Source: Pedobacter polaris (GTDB lineage: Bacteria; Bacteroidota; Bacteroidia; Sphingobacteriales; Sphingobacteriaceae). Taken from it: 64,000 nt of DNA. Where the stretch lies: NCBI RefSeq assembly GCF_005116505.1, contig NZ_SWBR01000004.1, positions 62,001-126,000 of the forward strand, given 5' to 3'. Of the stretch, positions 52,151 through 63,200 are shown piece after piece (the stretch's first letter is position 1; each line of letters opens with the position of its first letter). The position numbers and the translations under genes were made by a program. The notes beneath the pieces are model-generated. The model searched no databases, was not told where the DNA came from, and was given only the letters and a program-made list of their open reading frames with translations.

Positions 52151-55100
52151 ATGTTTAAGAAATTTATAGATAGACCAGTTTTATCAACTGTAATATCAAT
52201 TATCATAGTAATACTTGGTATACTGGGGCTTATTACATTGCCAGTTTCTCAGTATCCAGAAATAGCTCCGCCAACGGTACAGGTATCTGCCTCTTACCAA
52301 GGTGCAAATGCCGATGTGGTGATGAACAGTGTGGTTATACCGCTCGAAGAACAAATTAATGGGGTAGAAGACATGACTTATATGACTTCTAGCGCTAATA
52401 ATGATGGATCTGCAACAATTACCGTAAATTTTAAATTAGGTACAAATGCAGATTTAGCGGCTGTAAATGTGCAAAACAGAGTGGCAAGGGCAAGTAGTTT
52501 ATTACCAGCAGAAGTTACACGTTCTGGGGTAGTTACAGCTAAAAGACAAGCAAGTAATGTTTTAATTTTTGTTATCCATAGTGATAATCCTAGTTACGAC
52601 CAAAAGTTTTTGCAGAACTATGCTAATATCAACATCATTCCACAAATAAAAAGGATTACTGGGGTTGGTGATGCAAGTTCATTCGGACAAATGGATTATA
52701 GCATGAGGATCTGGCTTAAGCCAGATGTAATGGCTACCTATGGCTTAATTCCAACCGATGTAAATGCAGCATTAGCAGAACAAAATGTAGAAGCTGCTCC
52801 TGGTCAGTTTGGTGAACAAGGAGATCAATCTTTTCAGTATACCATAAAATATACAGGAAGGCTAAAAAGCGAGGATGATTTTAGCAATATTATTATCAAA
52901 GCAGATGCAAACGGACAAATGCTCCGTTTAAAAGATATTGCCCGTATAGAACTGGGTGCATTAAGTTATGCAAGTACCTCAAAATATAATGGAAATTCTA
53001 GTATAGGTATTGCCATTAACCAAACCGCTGGTTCTAACGCAAAAGAAGTAATTGAAAACTCAATTAAAACCCTAGAAGAAGCTTCAAAATCCTTCCCTAA
53101 AGGAATTCATTATACCCCTTTAGTGAATGTGAATGATTTTTTAGATGCCTCTATTGAAAAAGTAATACATACATTAATAGAAGCCTTCATTTTGGTATTT
53201 ATTGTAGTATTTATATTCCTTCAAGATTTTCGTTCTACATTAATCCCAGCAATTTCAGTTCCCGTAGCAATTATTGGTACATTTTTCTTCCTTAGCCTTT
53301 TTGGTTTTACCATTAACTTGTTAACCTTATTTGCATTGGTACTAGCTATCGGTATTGTGGTAGATGATGCTATTGTGGTCGTCGAGGCGGTACACGCCAA
53401 GTTAGATCATGGTTATAAATCGGCCAAAAAAGCAACAGTAGATGCGATGGAGGATATTACGGGAGCAATAATTTCTATTACTTTGGTTATGGCTGCAGTT
53501 TTTATTCCGGTAAGTTTTATCCAGGGTTCTTCAGGGGTGTTTTATAAACAGTTTGGTTTAACGTTGGCTATCGCAATTATTCTATCAGCCATTAATGCAT
53601 TAACGTTAAGTCCGGCCTTATGTGCATTATTATTAAAACCTCATAAAGAAGATCATGAAAAGCCGAAGAATTTTTTACAACGTTTTTATGTAGGTTTTAA
53701 CACCTCATTTGATTTAATGACCAACCGTTATAAGAAATCGGTTTCGTTCTTATCTCATAAAAAATGGGTTGCTGGGCTGGGTATTTTAATATTTACAGGT
53801 ATTTTAATCTGGACGATGAATACCACCCCAAAAGGTTTTGTGCCAAATGAAGATTTGGGTGTAATTATGTCTGATATCTCCTTACCAGCAGGAACTTCGC
53901 AAGAAGAAACCAATGTAATTATTACCAAAATAGATAAAATTGTAAGGGATATTCCGGAAGTTAATAGCGCCTTAAGAATTGTAGGAAGAAGTATGATAAG
54001 TGGCTCGGGTAGTTCTTATGGTATGGTAATTTCTCGTTTAAAACCATGGAATGAACGAGAAAGAGATGTTAAAGCTATTATTGGAGAGTTATTTGCTAAA
54101 ACTGCAGGTATTAAAGGAGCTAAAATTATTTTCTTTGCACCACCTACTATTCAAGGTTTTGGTACAAGTGGAGGTTTTGAATTCCAATTGCAAGACAAAA
54201 CTGGAGGTGATATTAATACTTTTAATCAAGTAGGAAATGCTTTTTTGGCTGCACTATCAAAACGTCCAGAAATTCAATATGCATCAACCTCATTTAATCC
54301 TAATTTTCCTCAATATCAAATAGATGTAAATGTGGCTAAAATTAAACAAGCTGGTTTAACAGTTACTGATGTTTTAAGTGTATTACAAGGTTATTATGGT
54401 GGAGTTTATGCTTCTAACTTTAATAAATTTGGCAAGCAGTTTAGGGTAATGTATCAGGCAGATGCACAATATCGTGCTAACCAAGAAGGTTTAAATAGCA
54501 TATTTGTTCGTAATGCTAAGGGAGTTATGGCTCCAGTAAGCGAATTTATTAACCTAGAAAAAGTTTATGGTCCGCAAGCAATCTCGCGTTTTAACTTATA
54601 TACTTCTATAGCCGTAACTGGTGCACCAAAACCAGGTTTTAGTTCTGGTGATGCTTTAAAAGCAGTGCAAGAAGAAGCTGCATTACATTTACCAGCAGGC
54701 TATGGCTATGAATTCTCAGGTTTATCACGTGAAGAAATGGCAGGCGGTAATCAGACTATTTTTATCTTTTTACTCTGTGTAATTTTTGTTTATTTCTTAC
54801 TTGCTGCACAGTATGAAAGTTATATTTTGCCATTAGCAGTGTTAATCTCTTTACCGATCGGATTAGCTGGTGTTTTTATTTTCGACAAAATATTTGGAGT
54901 TGATAATAACATTTATACACAAATCACTTTGATTATGCTCGTTGGTTTGCTGGCTAAGAATGCAATTTTAATTGTAGAATTTGCTATAGATAGAAGGAAA
55001 AAGGGGATGACGATTGTTAATGCCGCAATAGAGGGTGCAACAGCTCGTTTACGTCCTATTTTAATGACTTCATTTGCATTTATATTGGGCTTATTGCCAT

Positions 55101-55324
55101 TAATGCTTTCAACAGGAGTTGGTGCTGCGGGAAATAAATCCATTGGTACAGGTGCTGTAGGAGGAATGTTTATTGGTACAATTTTCGGAATTTTTGTAAT
55201 TCCTGCGCTGTTTATCATTTTTCAAACCTTACAAGAGAAAATAAGTAATAAATCTCCTTTTGATGAACGTGTAGATTTAGAACCAACATTAGAATTTCCG
55301 GAAGTTGATAACCGCGAACATTAA
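52151..55324 (+). CDS. RND efflux pump permease (AcrB/HAE1-like)
   Basis: The 1057 residues have the RND layout: 12 membrane segments, two large periplasmic loops, an opening FIDRPVLSTVISIIIVILGI, and the proton-relay helix LAIGIVVDDAIVVVEAVHAK with the paired Asp. Such pumps export hydrophobic antibiotics, detergents or solvents using the proton gradient. The substrate range is not predicted. It is 23 bp after the adaptor gene. Confidence 0.97.
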   Translation: MFKKFIDRPVLSTVISIIIVILGILGLITLPVSQYPEIAPPTVQVSASYQGANADVVMNSVVIPLEEQINGVEDMTYMTSSANNDGSATITVNFKLGTNADLAAVNVQNRVARASSLLPAEVTRSGVVTAKRQASNVLIFVIHSDNPSYDQKFLQNYANINIIPQIKRITGVGDASSFGQMDYSMRIWLKPDVMATYGLIPTDVNAALAEQNVEAAPGQFGEQGDQSFQYTIKYTGRLKSEDDFSNIIIKADANGQMLRLKDIARIELGALSYASTSKYNGNSSIGIAINQTAGSNAKEVIENSIKTLEEASKSFPKGIHYTPLVNVNDFLDASIEKVIHTLIEAFILVFIVVFIFLQDFRSTLIPAISVPVAIIGTFFFLSLFGFTINLLTLFALVLAIGIVVDDAIVVVEAVHAKLDHGYKSAKKATVDAMEDITGAIISITLVMAAVFIPVSFIQGSSGVFYKQFGLTLAIAIILSAINALTLSPALCALLLKPHKEDHEKPKNFLQRFYVGFNTSFDLMTNRYKKSVSFLSHKKWVAGLGILIFTGILIWTMNTTPKGFVPNEDLGVIMSDISLPAGTSQEETNVIITKIDKIVRDIPEVNSALRIVGRSMISGSGSSYGMVISRLKPWNERERDVKAIIGELFAKTAGIKGAKIIFFAPPTIQGFGTSGGFEFQLQDKTGGDINTFNQVGNAFLAALSKRPEIQYASTSFNPNFPQYQIDVNVAKIKQAGLTVTDVLSVLQGYYGGVYASNFNKFGKQFRVMYQADAQYRANQEGLNSIFVRNAKGVMAPVSEFINLEKVYGPQAISRFNLYTSIAVTGAPKPGFSSGDALKAVQEEAALHLPAGYGYEFSGLSREEMAGGNQTIFIFLLCVIFVYFLLAAQYESYILPLAVLISLPIGLAGVFIFDKIFGVDNNIYTQITLIMLVGLLAKNAILIVEFAIDRRKKGMTIVNAAIEGATARLRPILMTSFAFILGLLPLMLSTGVGAAGNKSIGTGAVGGMFIGTIFGIFVIPALFIIFQTLQEKISNKSPFDERVDLEPTLEFPEVDNREH

Positions 55325-55335
55325 TAATTAAACAC

Positions 55336-56739
55336 ATGAAATTAATATATAAACATTCACTTTTTATAATCGGCTTTGCTGTATTAACTTTAAGTGCTTG
55401 CGTAACTCAAAAATACGAACGCCCAAAGGTTACAGCTGAGAATTTATACCGTGATCAGCAAACAACAGATAGTACAACAATTGCAGATTTACCCTGGAAA
55501 AATTTGTTCACAGATGCCAAGTTGCAAACTATAATACAACAGGGCTTAAATGAAAATTTAGATTTAAAACAGGCAATTGAGCGTATTAAAATTGCACAAG
55601 CAACTTTACAACAAAGCAAATCGGCATTATTGCCGAGCTTACAAGGCGATTTATCGGTAACGGATGCAAAACAATCTAAGGCAGCATTAAACTTTCCTGC
55701 CGGTGTAAATATTAATCTCGAAACACAAACGTATAGAGCACAATTGAGCACAAGTTGGGAGGCTGATATTTGGGGAAAATTAAGCAGTGCAAAACGTTCT
55801 GCTTATGCAAGTTTGCTACAAACTGATGCTGCAAAAAGAGCAGTTCAAACCCAGTTAATCGCTAACATTGCGAATACTTATTACAATCTATTGGCCTTAG
55901 ATAAGCAGTTGGCAATTACTTTGCAAACCATAAAAAGCAGAACCAATAATGTAGAAACCATGAAAGCCCTAAAAGAAGGGGCTAAAGTTAATGGAGCTGC
56001 TGTGGTACAAAGTGAAGCAAATTTATATGCTGCAGAAGTTACCATACCTGATTTGAAAAGAAGCATTAGAGAAACTGAAAATGCCTTAAACATTTTATTA
56101 GCTAGAACACCAGGAAGTATTCTTCGTTCTGATTTAGACAGTCAATCTGCCTATAGCAATTTACAAACTGGAGTTTCTGCTCAATTATTGCAAAATAGAC
56201 CAGACGTACAAGCTGCTGAATTTAGTTTTAGAGCTGCTTTTGAAAATACAAATGTAGCTAAAACCTATTTTTATCCTGCTTTAACATTAACGGCGAGTGG
56301 TGGTCTATCTTCTCTGCAATTGAAAGATTTCTTTAGCAATTCTGTATTTTATAACCTAGTTGGGGGTCTAACCCAACCAATTTTTGCGAAAGGACAAAAT
56401 AAAGCTCGTTTAACAACTGCACAAGCACAACAGCAACAGGCATTTTACACTTTTCAACAAACGCTTTTAACCAGTGGTCAAGAAGTTTCTAATGCTTTAT
56501 ACGCTTACCAAACTGCAACAGAAAAAGAAACTACAAGAGCTAAACAAATTGCTTCTTTAACCAAAGCAGTTGATTTTACGCAAGAATTATTACGTTACAG
56601 TTCTGCCACAAATTATACTGATGTGTTAACATCTGAGCAAAGCTTACTAGCGGCTCAATTAAGCAGCGTAAGCGATAAATTACAAAAATTACAAGCTGTA
56701 GTTAATTTATATCGTGCCTTAGGTGGTGGTTGGAAGTAA
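55336..56739 (+). CDS. TolC-family outer-membrane efflux lipoprotein (NodT-like)
   Basis: The 467 residues start with a lipoprotein signal (LIYKHSLFIIGFAVLTLSAC, Cys22) and contain two TolC-like repeats of long helices plus barrel strands: LDLKQAIERIKIAQATLQQS, TSWEADIWGKLSSAKRSAYA and LLQNRPDVQAAEFSFRAAFE. It forms the outer-membrane exit of this pump. It is 11 bp after the permease gene and ends with a hairpin. Confidence 0.95.
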   Translation: MKLIYKHSLFIIGFAVLTLSACVTQKYERPKVTAENLYRDQQTTDSTTIADLPWKNLFTDAKLQTIIQQGLNENLDLKQAIERIKIAQATLQQSKSALLPSLQGDLSVTDAKQSKAALNFPAGVNINLETQTYRAQLSTSWEADIWGKLSSAKRSAYASLLQTDAAKRAVQTQLIANIANTYYNLLALDKQLAITLQTIKSRTNNVETMKALKEGAKVNGAAVVQSEANLYAAEVTIPDLKRSIRETENALNILLARTPGSILRSDLDSQSAYSNLQTGVSAQLLQNRPDVQAAEFSFRAAFENTNVAKTYFYPALTLTASGGLSSLQLKDFFSNSVFYNLVGGLTQPIFAKGQNKARLTTAQAQQQQAFYTFQQTLLTSGQEVSNALYAYQTATEKETTRAKQIASLTKAVDFTQELLRYSSATNYTDVLTSEQSLLAAQLSSVSDKLQKLQAVVNLYRALGGGWK

Positions 56740-56774
56740 TCTTTTAAGGATTTAAGTTTGATTGATGCAATTAG

Positions 56775-56798
56775 GCCCTTATTCGAAAGAATAAGGGC
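56775..56798 (+). terminator. hairpin at the end of the RND operon
   Basis: GCCCTTATTC and GAATAAGGGC form a perfect 10-bp stem with a GAAA tetraloop. The following bases (TTAGTTGTTT) are T-rich but without a long T-run, so it may serve both convergent genes. Confidence 0.65.
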
Positions 56799-56806
56799 TT
56801 AGTTGT

Positions 56807-57535
56807 TTACTCTTCAATGTCTAGCAACTGCTTGATAAAAGGCCTGTAATTTTTTCCAATTGGTACTTGCTGACCATTTTTTAGGAAAATCATATTACCT
56901 TCTATATAGCGCAGATATTTTTTATTTAAGATAAAAGATTTATGAACTCGGATAAATAAAGCATTAGAAAGTTGTTCCTCAAAACTGCTCAATGTTCTAG
57001 GTGTAAGTAAAAAGCTATTGTCTTGCCAAACTTTTACGTAATTACCCAAACTTTCTAAAAAGTATATTTCGTTTACATTGATTAAAATATGCTTTTTATC
57101 AGCTTTGATGGTAATTTGCTCTTCTTCAACAATCAGGTTTTGCAATCCATTTGTAGGTTTTTCATTTGGATTTTTCAAATTGTGAATTTCTAATGCCCTA
57201 TTCACCGCTTTTAGAAATCTATCGAACCTAAAAGGCTTTAATAAATAATCACAAACAGCTAAATCAAAGCTTTCTAGCGCATATTCCTCAAAGGCTGAGG
57301 TAATAATTACAATCGGTTTATGTTGCAGGGTTCTTAAAAAATCTAAGCCACTTAACTTCGGCATCCTAATGTCTAAAAAGATCAGGTCAATTTCATGGTT
57401 GCTCAAAAAATCAAGAGCCTCTGTTGCACGATAGCAATGACCAATATTTATTAAAAAGGGTACATCTTTAATGTATTCTACTATTACATCATGTGCTAAA
57501 GGTTCGTCATCAATAATTAAACAGCGTAGGCTCAT
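56807..57535 (-). CDS. LytTR-type response regulator
   Basis: The 242 residues have a receiver domain with phospho-acceptor D55 (DLIFLDIRMPKLSG) and the YLLKPF lysine, then a C-terminal LytTR DNA-binding domain (FLESLGNYVKVW, LRTLSSFEEQL, FIRVHKSFILNKKYLRYIEG). LytTR regulators bind pairs of 9-bp direct repeats with 12-13 bp spacers. Four such 9-bp motifs occur upstream of the kinase gene and the ABC genes at 59189-59291. It overlaps the kinase gene by four bases. Confidence 0.95.
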   Translation of the reverse strand: MSLRCLIIDDEPLAHDVIVEYIKDVPFLINIGHCYRATEALDFLSNHEIDLIFLDIRMPKLSGLDFLRTLQHKPIVIITSAFEEYALESFDLAVCDYLLKPFRFDRFLKAVNRALEIHNLKNPNEKPTNGLQNLIVEEEQITIKADKKHILINVNEIYFLESLGNYVKVWQDNSFLLTPRTLSSFEEQLSNALFIRVHKSFILNKKYLRYIEGNMIFLKNGQQVPIGKNYRPFIKQLLDIEE

Positions 57536-59031
57536 GCTAATTCGAGGTTTAATTCTCCTTTAAAAATATTGTTAACCGAAGTGAACTTCAAAGTATGTTT
57601 ATTGGGATATAACAAATCTAATCTTTTCTTTAAATTATCTATTCCGATGCCTTTGGTTTCACTAATTTCTTCAGCATCAAAAGAATTCTCGCAGCTAAAG
57701 TAAAGTTCTTTATCATTACTAATGATTGATAAATTTAAATAGGCAGAGTCCTCAGCTAGCTCAATTCCATGTTTAAAAGCATTTTCTATAAATACAATCA
57801 ATAAAAGAGGAGCAATATTTACATTTGGATTGGTAATTTGTTGCTCAAACTTAAAACTTAAAGGTTTTTTTAAACGGATTTGTTGCAGCTGAATGTAATC
57901 TTCTAAATATTTTAGTTCTTGAGTTAATGGAACGGTTTTTTCTTGCCCCTTGTAAATGGTGTAACGCATCAACTCTGATAATTGCAGGATACTTTCTGAG
58001 GTTTTTTCAGATTTCTGTAAACTCAATGCATAAAGATTATTCAGCGTATTGAAAAAGAAATGTGGATTGAGTTGTTGTTTCAATAAGTCTAATTCGCTTT
58101 GTGATTTTTCTTTTTCTAAAGATAAGATCTGATTGTTTTGTTTGCCCCATTGTAAGGCCAAAACAATAGGTAAACTGATTAGCATAATGGCTATTGCGCC
58201 TACTGCATTTTCTGTGTCGAAAGGGTTTTCTCCAAAAATATCTCTCCCAAACACATTATTAATGGGCAATGAGATTAAGAACTGAGCCAGTAATGGATAT
58301 AAAATTGCTATAGTAGTGGCAAGACTTAAAAGGTAAATTAAAAGCCCCTTTTCCTTTAATATTTTAGAAACCAAAAAACGATTATTAATCAAAAAAAGTA
58401 AGTATCCACATAAATACATCACTAGAAATTGGATGAAAAACCCTATAAACAACCCGAAATTTTCTCCCAATTTTTCAGGGCTCAGTTCAAAACCTATCAA
58501 TAAATTGTCTTTTTTATCGTATGCTGGATTGTTTAAACTAGAAACCGCCATAACGGAGATGGTAATTGAAAGCAGTACAATTGTAATGAGAACGGAGTTT
58601 TCTAACCCGATCTTTTTGATCCATTTAATATGCTGAACTTTTTTTCGATAATAATGATTAGCACCAAGCAATATTTCTAACAAGAAAGCACATATTGCTG
58701 CAGAAATAAATATAAAAGAGTCAAAATTGCCCAATTCAAAATAAGCACAAACAAATGTGAATACTGGTAATAAGAGTAAAAAGCAAAGTAGCCAATAAAG
58801 TAAGTATTTGTCTTTACTTAATTTGGTTTTCAACTGTACTTTATAAAATGAAAAAACAAGGACTGGCAATAAACAAATAGCTATTGAAACGATTGATGAG
58901 ATATAAACAGTCCAAATTTGACCACCAATTTCTAATACATTGTAAATTGAAAACCAGAGTATTAAACCAATGGTAATCAAGAAATCTTGATGTTTGAATA
59001 AAAAATTTAGATTGATTTTTTTGCTTAACAT
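57532..59031 (-). CDS. LytS-like sensor histidine kinase
   Basis: The 499 residues include about eight hydrophobic segments (1-295) and the His_kinase/LytS domain, where QQLNPHFFFNTLNNLYALSL holds H324, followed by the ATPase part ending in TKGIGIDNLKKRLDLLYPNK. It lacks a large extracellular sensory domain, so it probably senses membrane state or a small molecule. Its start lies 320 bp from the divergent ABC gene. Confidence 0.93.
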   Translation of the reverse strand: MLSKKINLNFLFKHQDFLITIGLILWFSIYNVLEIGGQIWTVYISSIVSIAICLLPVLVFSFYKVQLKTKLSKDKYLLYWLLCFLLLLPVFTFVCAYFELGNFDSFIFISAAICAFLLEILLGANHYYRKKVQHIKWIKKIGLENSVLITIVLLSITISVMAVSSLNNPAYDKKDNLLIGFELSPEKLGENFGLFIGFFIQFLVMYLCGYLLFLINNRFLVSKILKEKGLLIYLLSLATTIAILYPLLAQFLISLPINNVFGRDIFGENPFDTENAVGAIAIMLISLPIVLALQWGKQNNQILSLEKEKSQSELDLLKQQLNPHFFFNTLNNLYALSLQKSEKTSESILQLSELMRYTIYKGQEKTVPLTQELKYLEDYIQLQQIRLKKPLSFKFEQQITNPNVNIAPLLLIVFIENAFKHGIELAEDSAYLNLSIISNDKELYFSCENSFDAEEISETKGIGIDNLKKRLDLLYPNKHTLKFTSVNNIFKGELNLELA

Positions 59032-59094
59032 AATTTAAATAAATAAAACAGAATCAATTATTATCCGGAGTGTGTTGAAAGATTTGCACATGGG

Positions 59095-59118
59095 GTCTTC
59101 GACAAGCTCAGACTGACA
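59095..59118. repeat. dispersed repeat, family A half-unit (inverse orientation)
   Basis: GTCTTCGACAAGCTCAGACT followed by GACA is the reverse complement of the TGTCA-x-x-x-TGAGCTTGTCGAAG word at 17256. It lies 64 bp upstream of the kinase start, between the start and the operator motifs. Confidence 0.75.
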
Positions 59119-59188
59119 TATAATAATTTGTAACTCTATTAAACAAGCTCTAAAAGAACAACAAATTATCTACAACCAAAAATCTTAA

Positions 59189-59291
59189 TGATGAAAGTAG
59201 AGTTTTTAGTGATGAAAGGCATAGAATAGCGTTTTGCGCATTAGGTAATGCATATTATGATCTTTCGTCACTAGTTTGTACCCTTTCGTCA
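59189..59291. promoter_or_regulatory. four-copy LytTR-like operator between kinase and ABC genes
   Basis: TGATGAAAG at 59189-59197 and 59210-59218, and its inverse form CTTTCGTCA at 59262-59270 and 59283-59291. Within each pair the spacer is exactly 12 bp (21 bp centre to centre); the pairs face opposite directions. Two 9-bp direct repeats with a 12-13-bp spacer is the established LytTR site geometry. The right pair ends about 30 bp before a possible -7 box of the ABC genes. Confidence 0.6.
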
Positions 59292-59321
59292 CATTAATTT
59301 ATTCAGCTAAAAGAACTGAAC

Positions 59322-59329
59322 TATTATTG
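59322..59329 (+). promoter_or_regulatory. possible -7 element of the ABC gene
   Basis: TATTATTG differs from TAnnTTTG at one base and is 21 bp before the ABC ATPase start. Its distance to the nearest 9-bp motif (30 bp) places that motif near the -40 region. Weak on its own. Confidence 0.3.
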
Positions 59330-59350
59330 CCCCATCTTATTTAAAATGAT

Positions 59351-60253
59351 ATGGGAAGACTTAAAATACAAAACCTTAGTAAGTGTTATCAAAATGGTGT
59401 AAAAGCACTAGATAATGTTTCTTTAACAATATCGAATGGGATGTTTGGCTTGCTTGGTCCAAACGGTGCAGGTAAATCTTCATTGATGCGTACGCTTGCC
59501 ACTTTACAATTACCAGATAGTGGAAGTGTGGAATTTGATGGAAATGATATCATTAAAAATCCACAAGAAATGCGCACCCAATTGGGGTATTTACCTCAAG
59601 ATTTTGGTGTTTACCCTAAAATATCAGCAACTGAATTATTGAATCACATTGCCATTTTAAAGGGACTACAAAATAAAGATGAACGTAAAGAACAGGTGAG
59701 TTCTTTATTGCAACAAACTAATCTATATGAAGTTAGAAAGAGATCGGTAAGCACATTTTCTGGCGGAATGAGGCAACGATTTGGAATTGCACAAGCTTTA
59801 TTGGGCAATCCACAATTAATTATTGTTGATGAACCTACAGCAGGATTAGACCCAAAAGAGCGAAATCGTTTTCATGATTTGCTTAATGAAATAGGTGAAC
59901 AAAGAGTAGTGATGCTTTCTACACATATTGTTGAAGATGTAAATGACCTTTGTCCAGAAATGGCTGTATTGGCAAATGGTAAACTTATTCTGCAAGGCAG
60001 ACCATCGGATTTAACGGAAAAATTAAATGGAAAAATTTGGTGTAAAGAAATACAGAAATCCAACCTAGCTAAATATTCCTCAGTATATCATGTAATTTCT
60101 ACCCGCATAGTTGCAGGTAAAACTCAACTATTTATATTGGCAGATGTTAATCCTGAGGAAGGATTTAAGCCATTTTACCCTAGCTTAGAAGAAGTCTATT
60201 TCTCTGCTTTATTTGGCGAACAAAATAGACAAAAGGAGGGAGTGTCATGCTAG
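59351..60253 (+). CDS. ABC transporter ATP-binding protein
   Basis: The 300 residues have a full ABC set: Walker A LLGPNGAGKSSLMR, Q-loop GYLPQDFG, signature TFSGGMRQRFGIA, Walker B LIIVDEPTAGLD and the switch STHIVEDV. The signature type is that of the ABC-2 exporter class. It overlaps the next gene by seven bases, and that gene encodes its membrane partner. Confidence 0.95.
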   Translation: MGRLKIQNLSKCYQNGVKALDNVSLTISNGMFGLLGPNGAGKSSLMRTLATLQLPDSGSVEFDGNDIIKNPQEMRTQLGYLPQDFGVYPKISATELLNHIAILKGLQNKDERKEQVSSLLQQTNLYEVRKRSVSTFSGGMRQRFGIAQALLGNPQLIIVDEPTAGLDPKERNRFHDLLNEIGEQRVVMLSTHIVEDVNDLCPEMAVLANGKLILQGRPSDLTEKLNGKIWCKEIQKSNLAKYSSVYHVISTRIVAGKTQLFILADVNPEEGFKPFYPSLEEVYFSALFGEQNRQKEGVSC

Positions 60254-63200
60254 GCGCTATGTTTAAGTTTGAACTTAGGTATCATTTCACCCAGCTTTCT
60301 TTTATAATCGCTGCTACCTTATTTCTAATTTTGGGTTGCTTTTCTGCAGTTAATGGTGGTTTCGGTGGGAGTGAGGTTCATAGAGATTCCCCATATGTAA
60401 TTACCAATATTATAGCACTGTTCTCTTTGTTAACCATTTTTGCCGGTACACTATGCTGTGCTAATGTAGTATTAAGAGATACCATTTATAAAATGGATTC
60501 GGTATTGTATACCACTTCAATTACCAAGAAAGCTTATTTTTTTGTAAGATTTTTAGGTTTATTGCTCACTGTTTTTACTTTATTGGTTTGTGCCATTCTA
60601 GGCATATATATTGGAACTTTATTTGTTGATGGCAGTGAACTAGGAACATTCAATCTCCTTAATTATCTACATCCATTGTTAGTTTTTGGTTTACCTAACG
60701 TATTGTTTGCTTGTAGTTTAATTTTTTGCACAGCTGTGTTAACCAAAAATGTAAGAGCAATTTATGTTGCTGGGGTATCACTTTATATTTTATACATGGC
60801 GGCTTCCATTCTTGGTAATTCGCCACTATTGGCAACCTCGGTAAAAGTTAACGACCCAGGTATTTTACCATTTTTAATTGACCCATTTGGTTTGGCTTCT
60901 TTTTTTAGTGAAACACGCAGCTGGACGGATTTACAAAGAAACCAACACCTTTTTCCAGTTAAAGGTATATTTTTATTTAATCGTTTACTTTGGTTGGGAT
61001 TTAGTGCGCTAATTATCACCATAAGTTATAGATTTTTCAATTTTAGGCTACAGAGTCAAAGTCAACAGAAACAGAAAAAACAAGCTAAAATTTCAGCTAA
61101 GCTTATTCCGTTTAGGCATTTTAATGTTTTTCCAAAAGGATTGGCTTATGCTTTCTCTTCGTTTAAATCTCAGTTTAAATTAGAAGTTATTTCCTTATTT
61201 AAACATATTCCTTTTATGGTAATGATGTTGTTATGGATATTCATTTTTGCCATAGAACTAAAAGATACTATTCTTTACGGTGCATATGGGATTAAGTTTT
61301 ATCCTACAACAGGTGCAATTATAGAAGAAATGAGAGCTATGAAATTCGCATTGATCTTGCTTGTTTTTTATGCTGCGGAGTTAATTAACAGAGAACGAAC
61401 GTCAAATATTCAATCTTTAATTTACAGTACACCAGTTAACACCACAGTTTTATGGGGAGCAAAGTGTTTAACATTAGCTGTACTGGTAATTTCATTAGTG
61501 AGCGCAAATATTTTAATAGGTATTAGCCTGCAAATATTTAATGGTTATTTTGAGATTGAAATAGCTAAATATCTTTCACTTTATTATTACAGTGCATTTG
61601 CACTGTTGTTATTTATTGTACTTATTGTTTTTATCCAAAATTTAGTCACTAACAAATACTTAGGGATGCTGTTAAGTATGGTTGTTGTTTTTGCATGCGC
61701 TTTCTCAACTAGACTAGGTATAGAACATTTTTTATTAAGATTTGCATCGGTGCCAGATCTTCAATTTTCATACTTTAATGGTTTTGGGCACTATGCAAAA
61801 GCTTTTAATTGGTATATGTTGTACTGGTCTGGCTTTGCGGTTGTACTTTCTGTTTTAACAATAGGAATGTGGCAAGGCAGTTTACAGTTAACGTTTTTAG
61901 ATCGTTTAAAATCATTACCAAGGTCTGTTTATAAACTAAAGTTTATTGCATTAGTTGGGGTTGTAATTTGGATATCATGTGCTGCATTTATCTATCAACA
62001 AACTAATGTAATTGGTAATTATAAAAGCAAGCAAGAAGCATTAGATTGGAATATTAACTATGAAAAGAAGTATAAAGCATTTGATAAACTGCCCCAGCCT
62101 ATTATAAAATCTATTAAAACTACAGTTGATTTGTTTACAGATGAAAACAGGTATGAAGTAAAAGGAACTTATCAATTGAAGAATGAAACCAATAAGCCAA
62201 TTGCTAAATTATGGGTCACCTTACATCAAGCGGTTAATAGTTTCGAAATTAGAATTCCAAATGCTACAGCACATCCAATAGATAAGACTTTTAATCAACA
62301 GTTTATTGATTTAAAGACACCACTAAAACCTGTTGAAGAGCTGAAAATGGATTTCTCTCTGAGCGTAATTAGATCTGGTTTTGTACCATTTGATACTGAA
62401 AACTCGGTTGTATCTAATGGAGCATATATTGAATTAGAGAAATTTGTTCCACATTTTGGTTATAATCCAAACTTAGAAATTGATGATAATAAATTGAGGA
62501 AAAAAGAGGGTTTGCCTTCGTATCAAATTTCAAAAGAAATAGATTTAAAATACCATTTAATTGATTTAGAAACCACTATTTCTACAGCATCAGATCAGCA
62601 AGTTGTTACTGTTGGAACGTTGCAAAAATCATGGAAAGCGAATGATAGAAGCTATTTCAAATATAAAACTACAGTCCCCATCAATTTTATGTTTGCTTTG
62701 AGTTCTGCAAAATATCAACTCAAAAAGGAAAATTATAAAGGTTTAACCTTAAGTGTTTATTATCAGTTAGGTCATGAATACAATGTTAAAACTATGTTTA
62801 AGGCTATAAAGGATGCTTTAGATTATGGGAATACCAATTTTAGTGCTTATCCATTAAAACAGTTTACGCTTGCAGAAATACCTCATTATAAAGGTGCAGC
62901 AACTGCTTATCCTGGCGTAGTATTTAATGCAGAAAGAATTAATTACCTCACTGATTTCAGAGATGAACATAAGGTAAATCAGAGTTATGCAATTACTACT
63001 CATGAAATAGCACACCAATGGTGGGCAAATAGTTTAGCTCCGGCTGATGCAATGGGTTATGCTATGCTTACTGAATCATTAGCCAAATACACAGAGGCTA
63101 TGCTTTTAGAAAAGAATTTTGGTAAAATGTACCTGAGTGATTATTTAAAAGACGACAATAACCTTTATTTTGCTTATCGCAATCCCAATGAAAAAGAGCT

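Noticed and set aside
54913-55218. Minus-strand frame inside the RND permease gene
   Set aside because: It is a shadow of the conserved permease coding sequence with no independent features.
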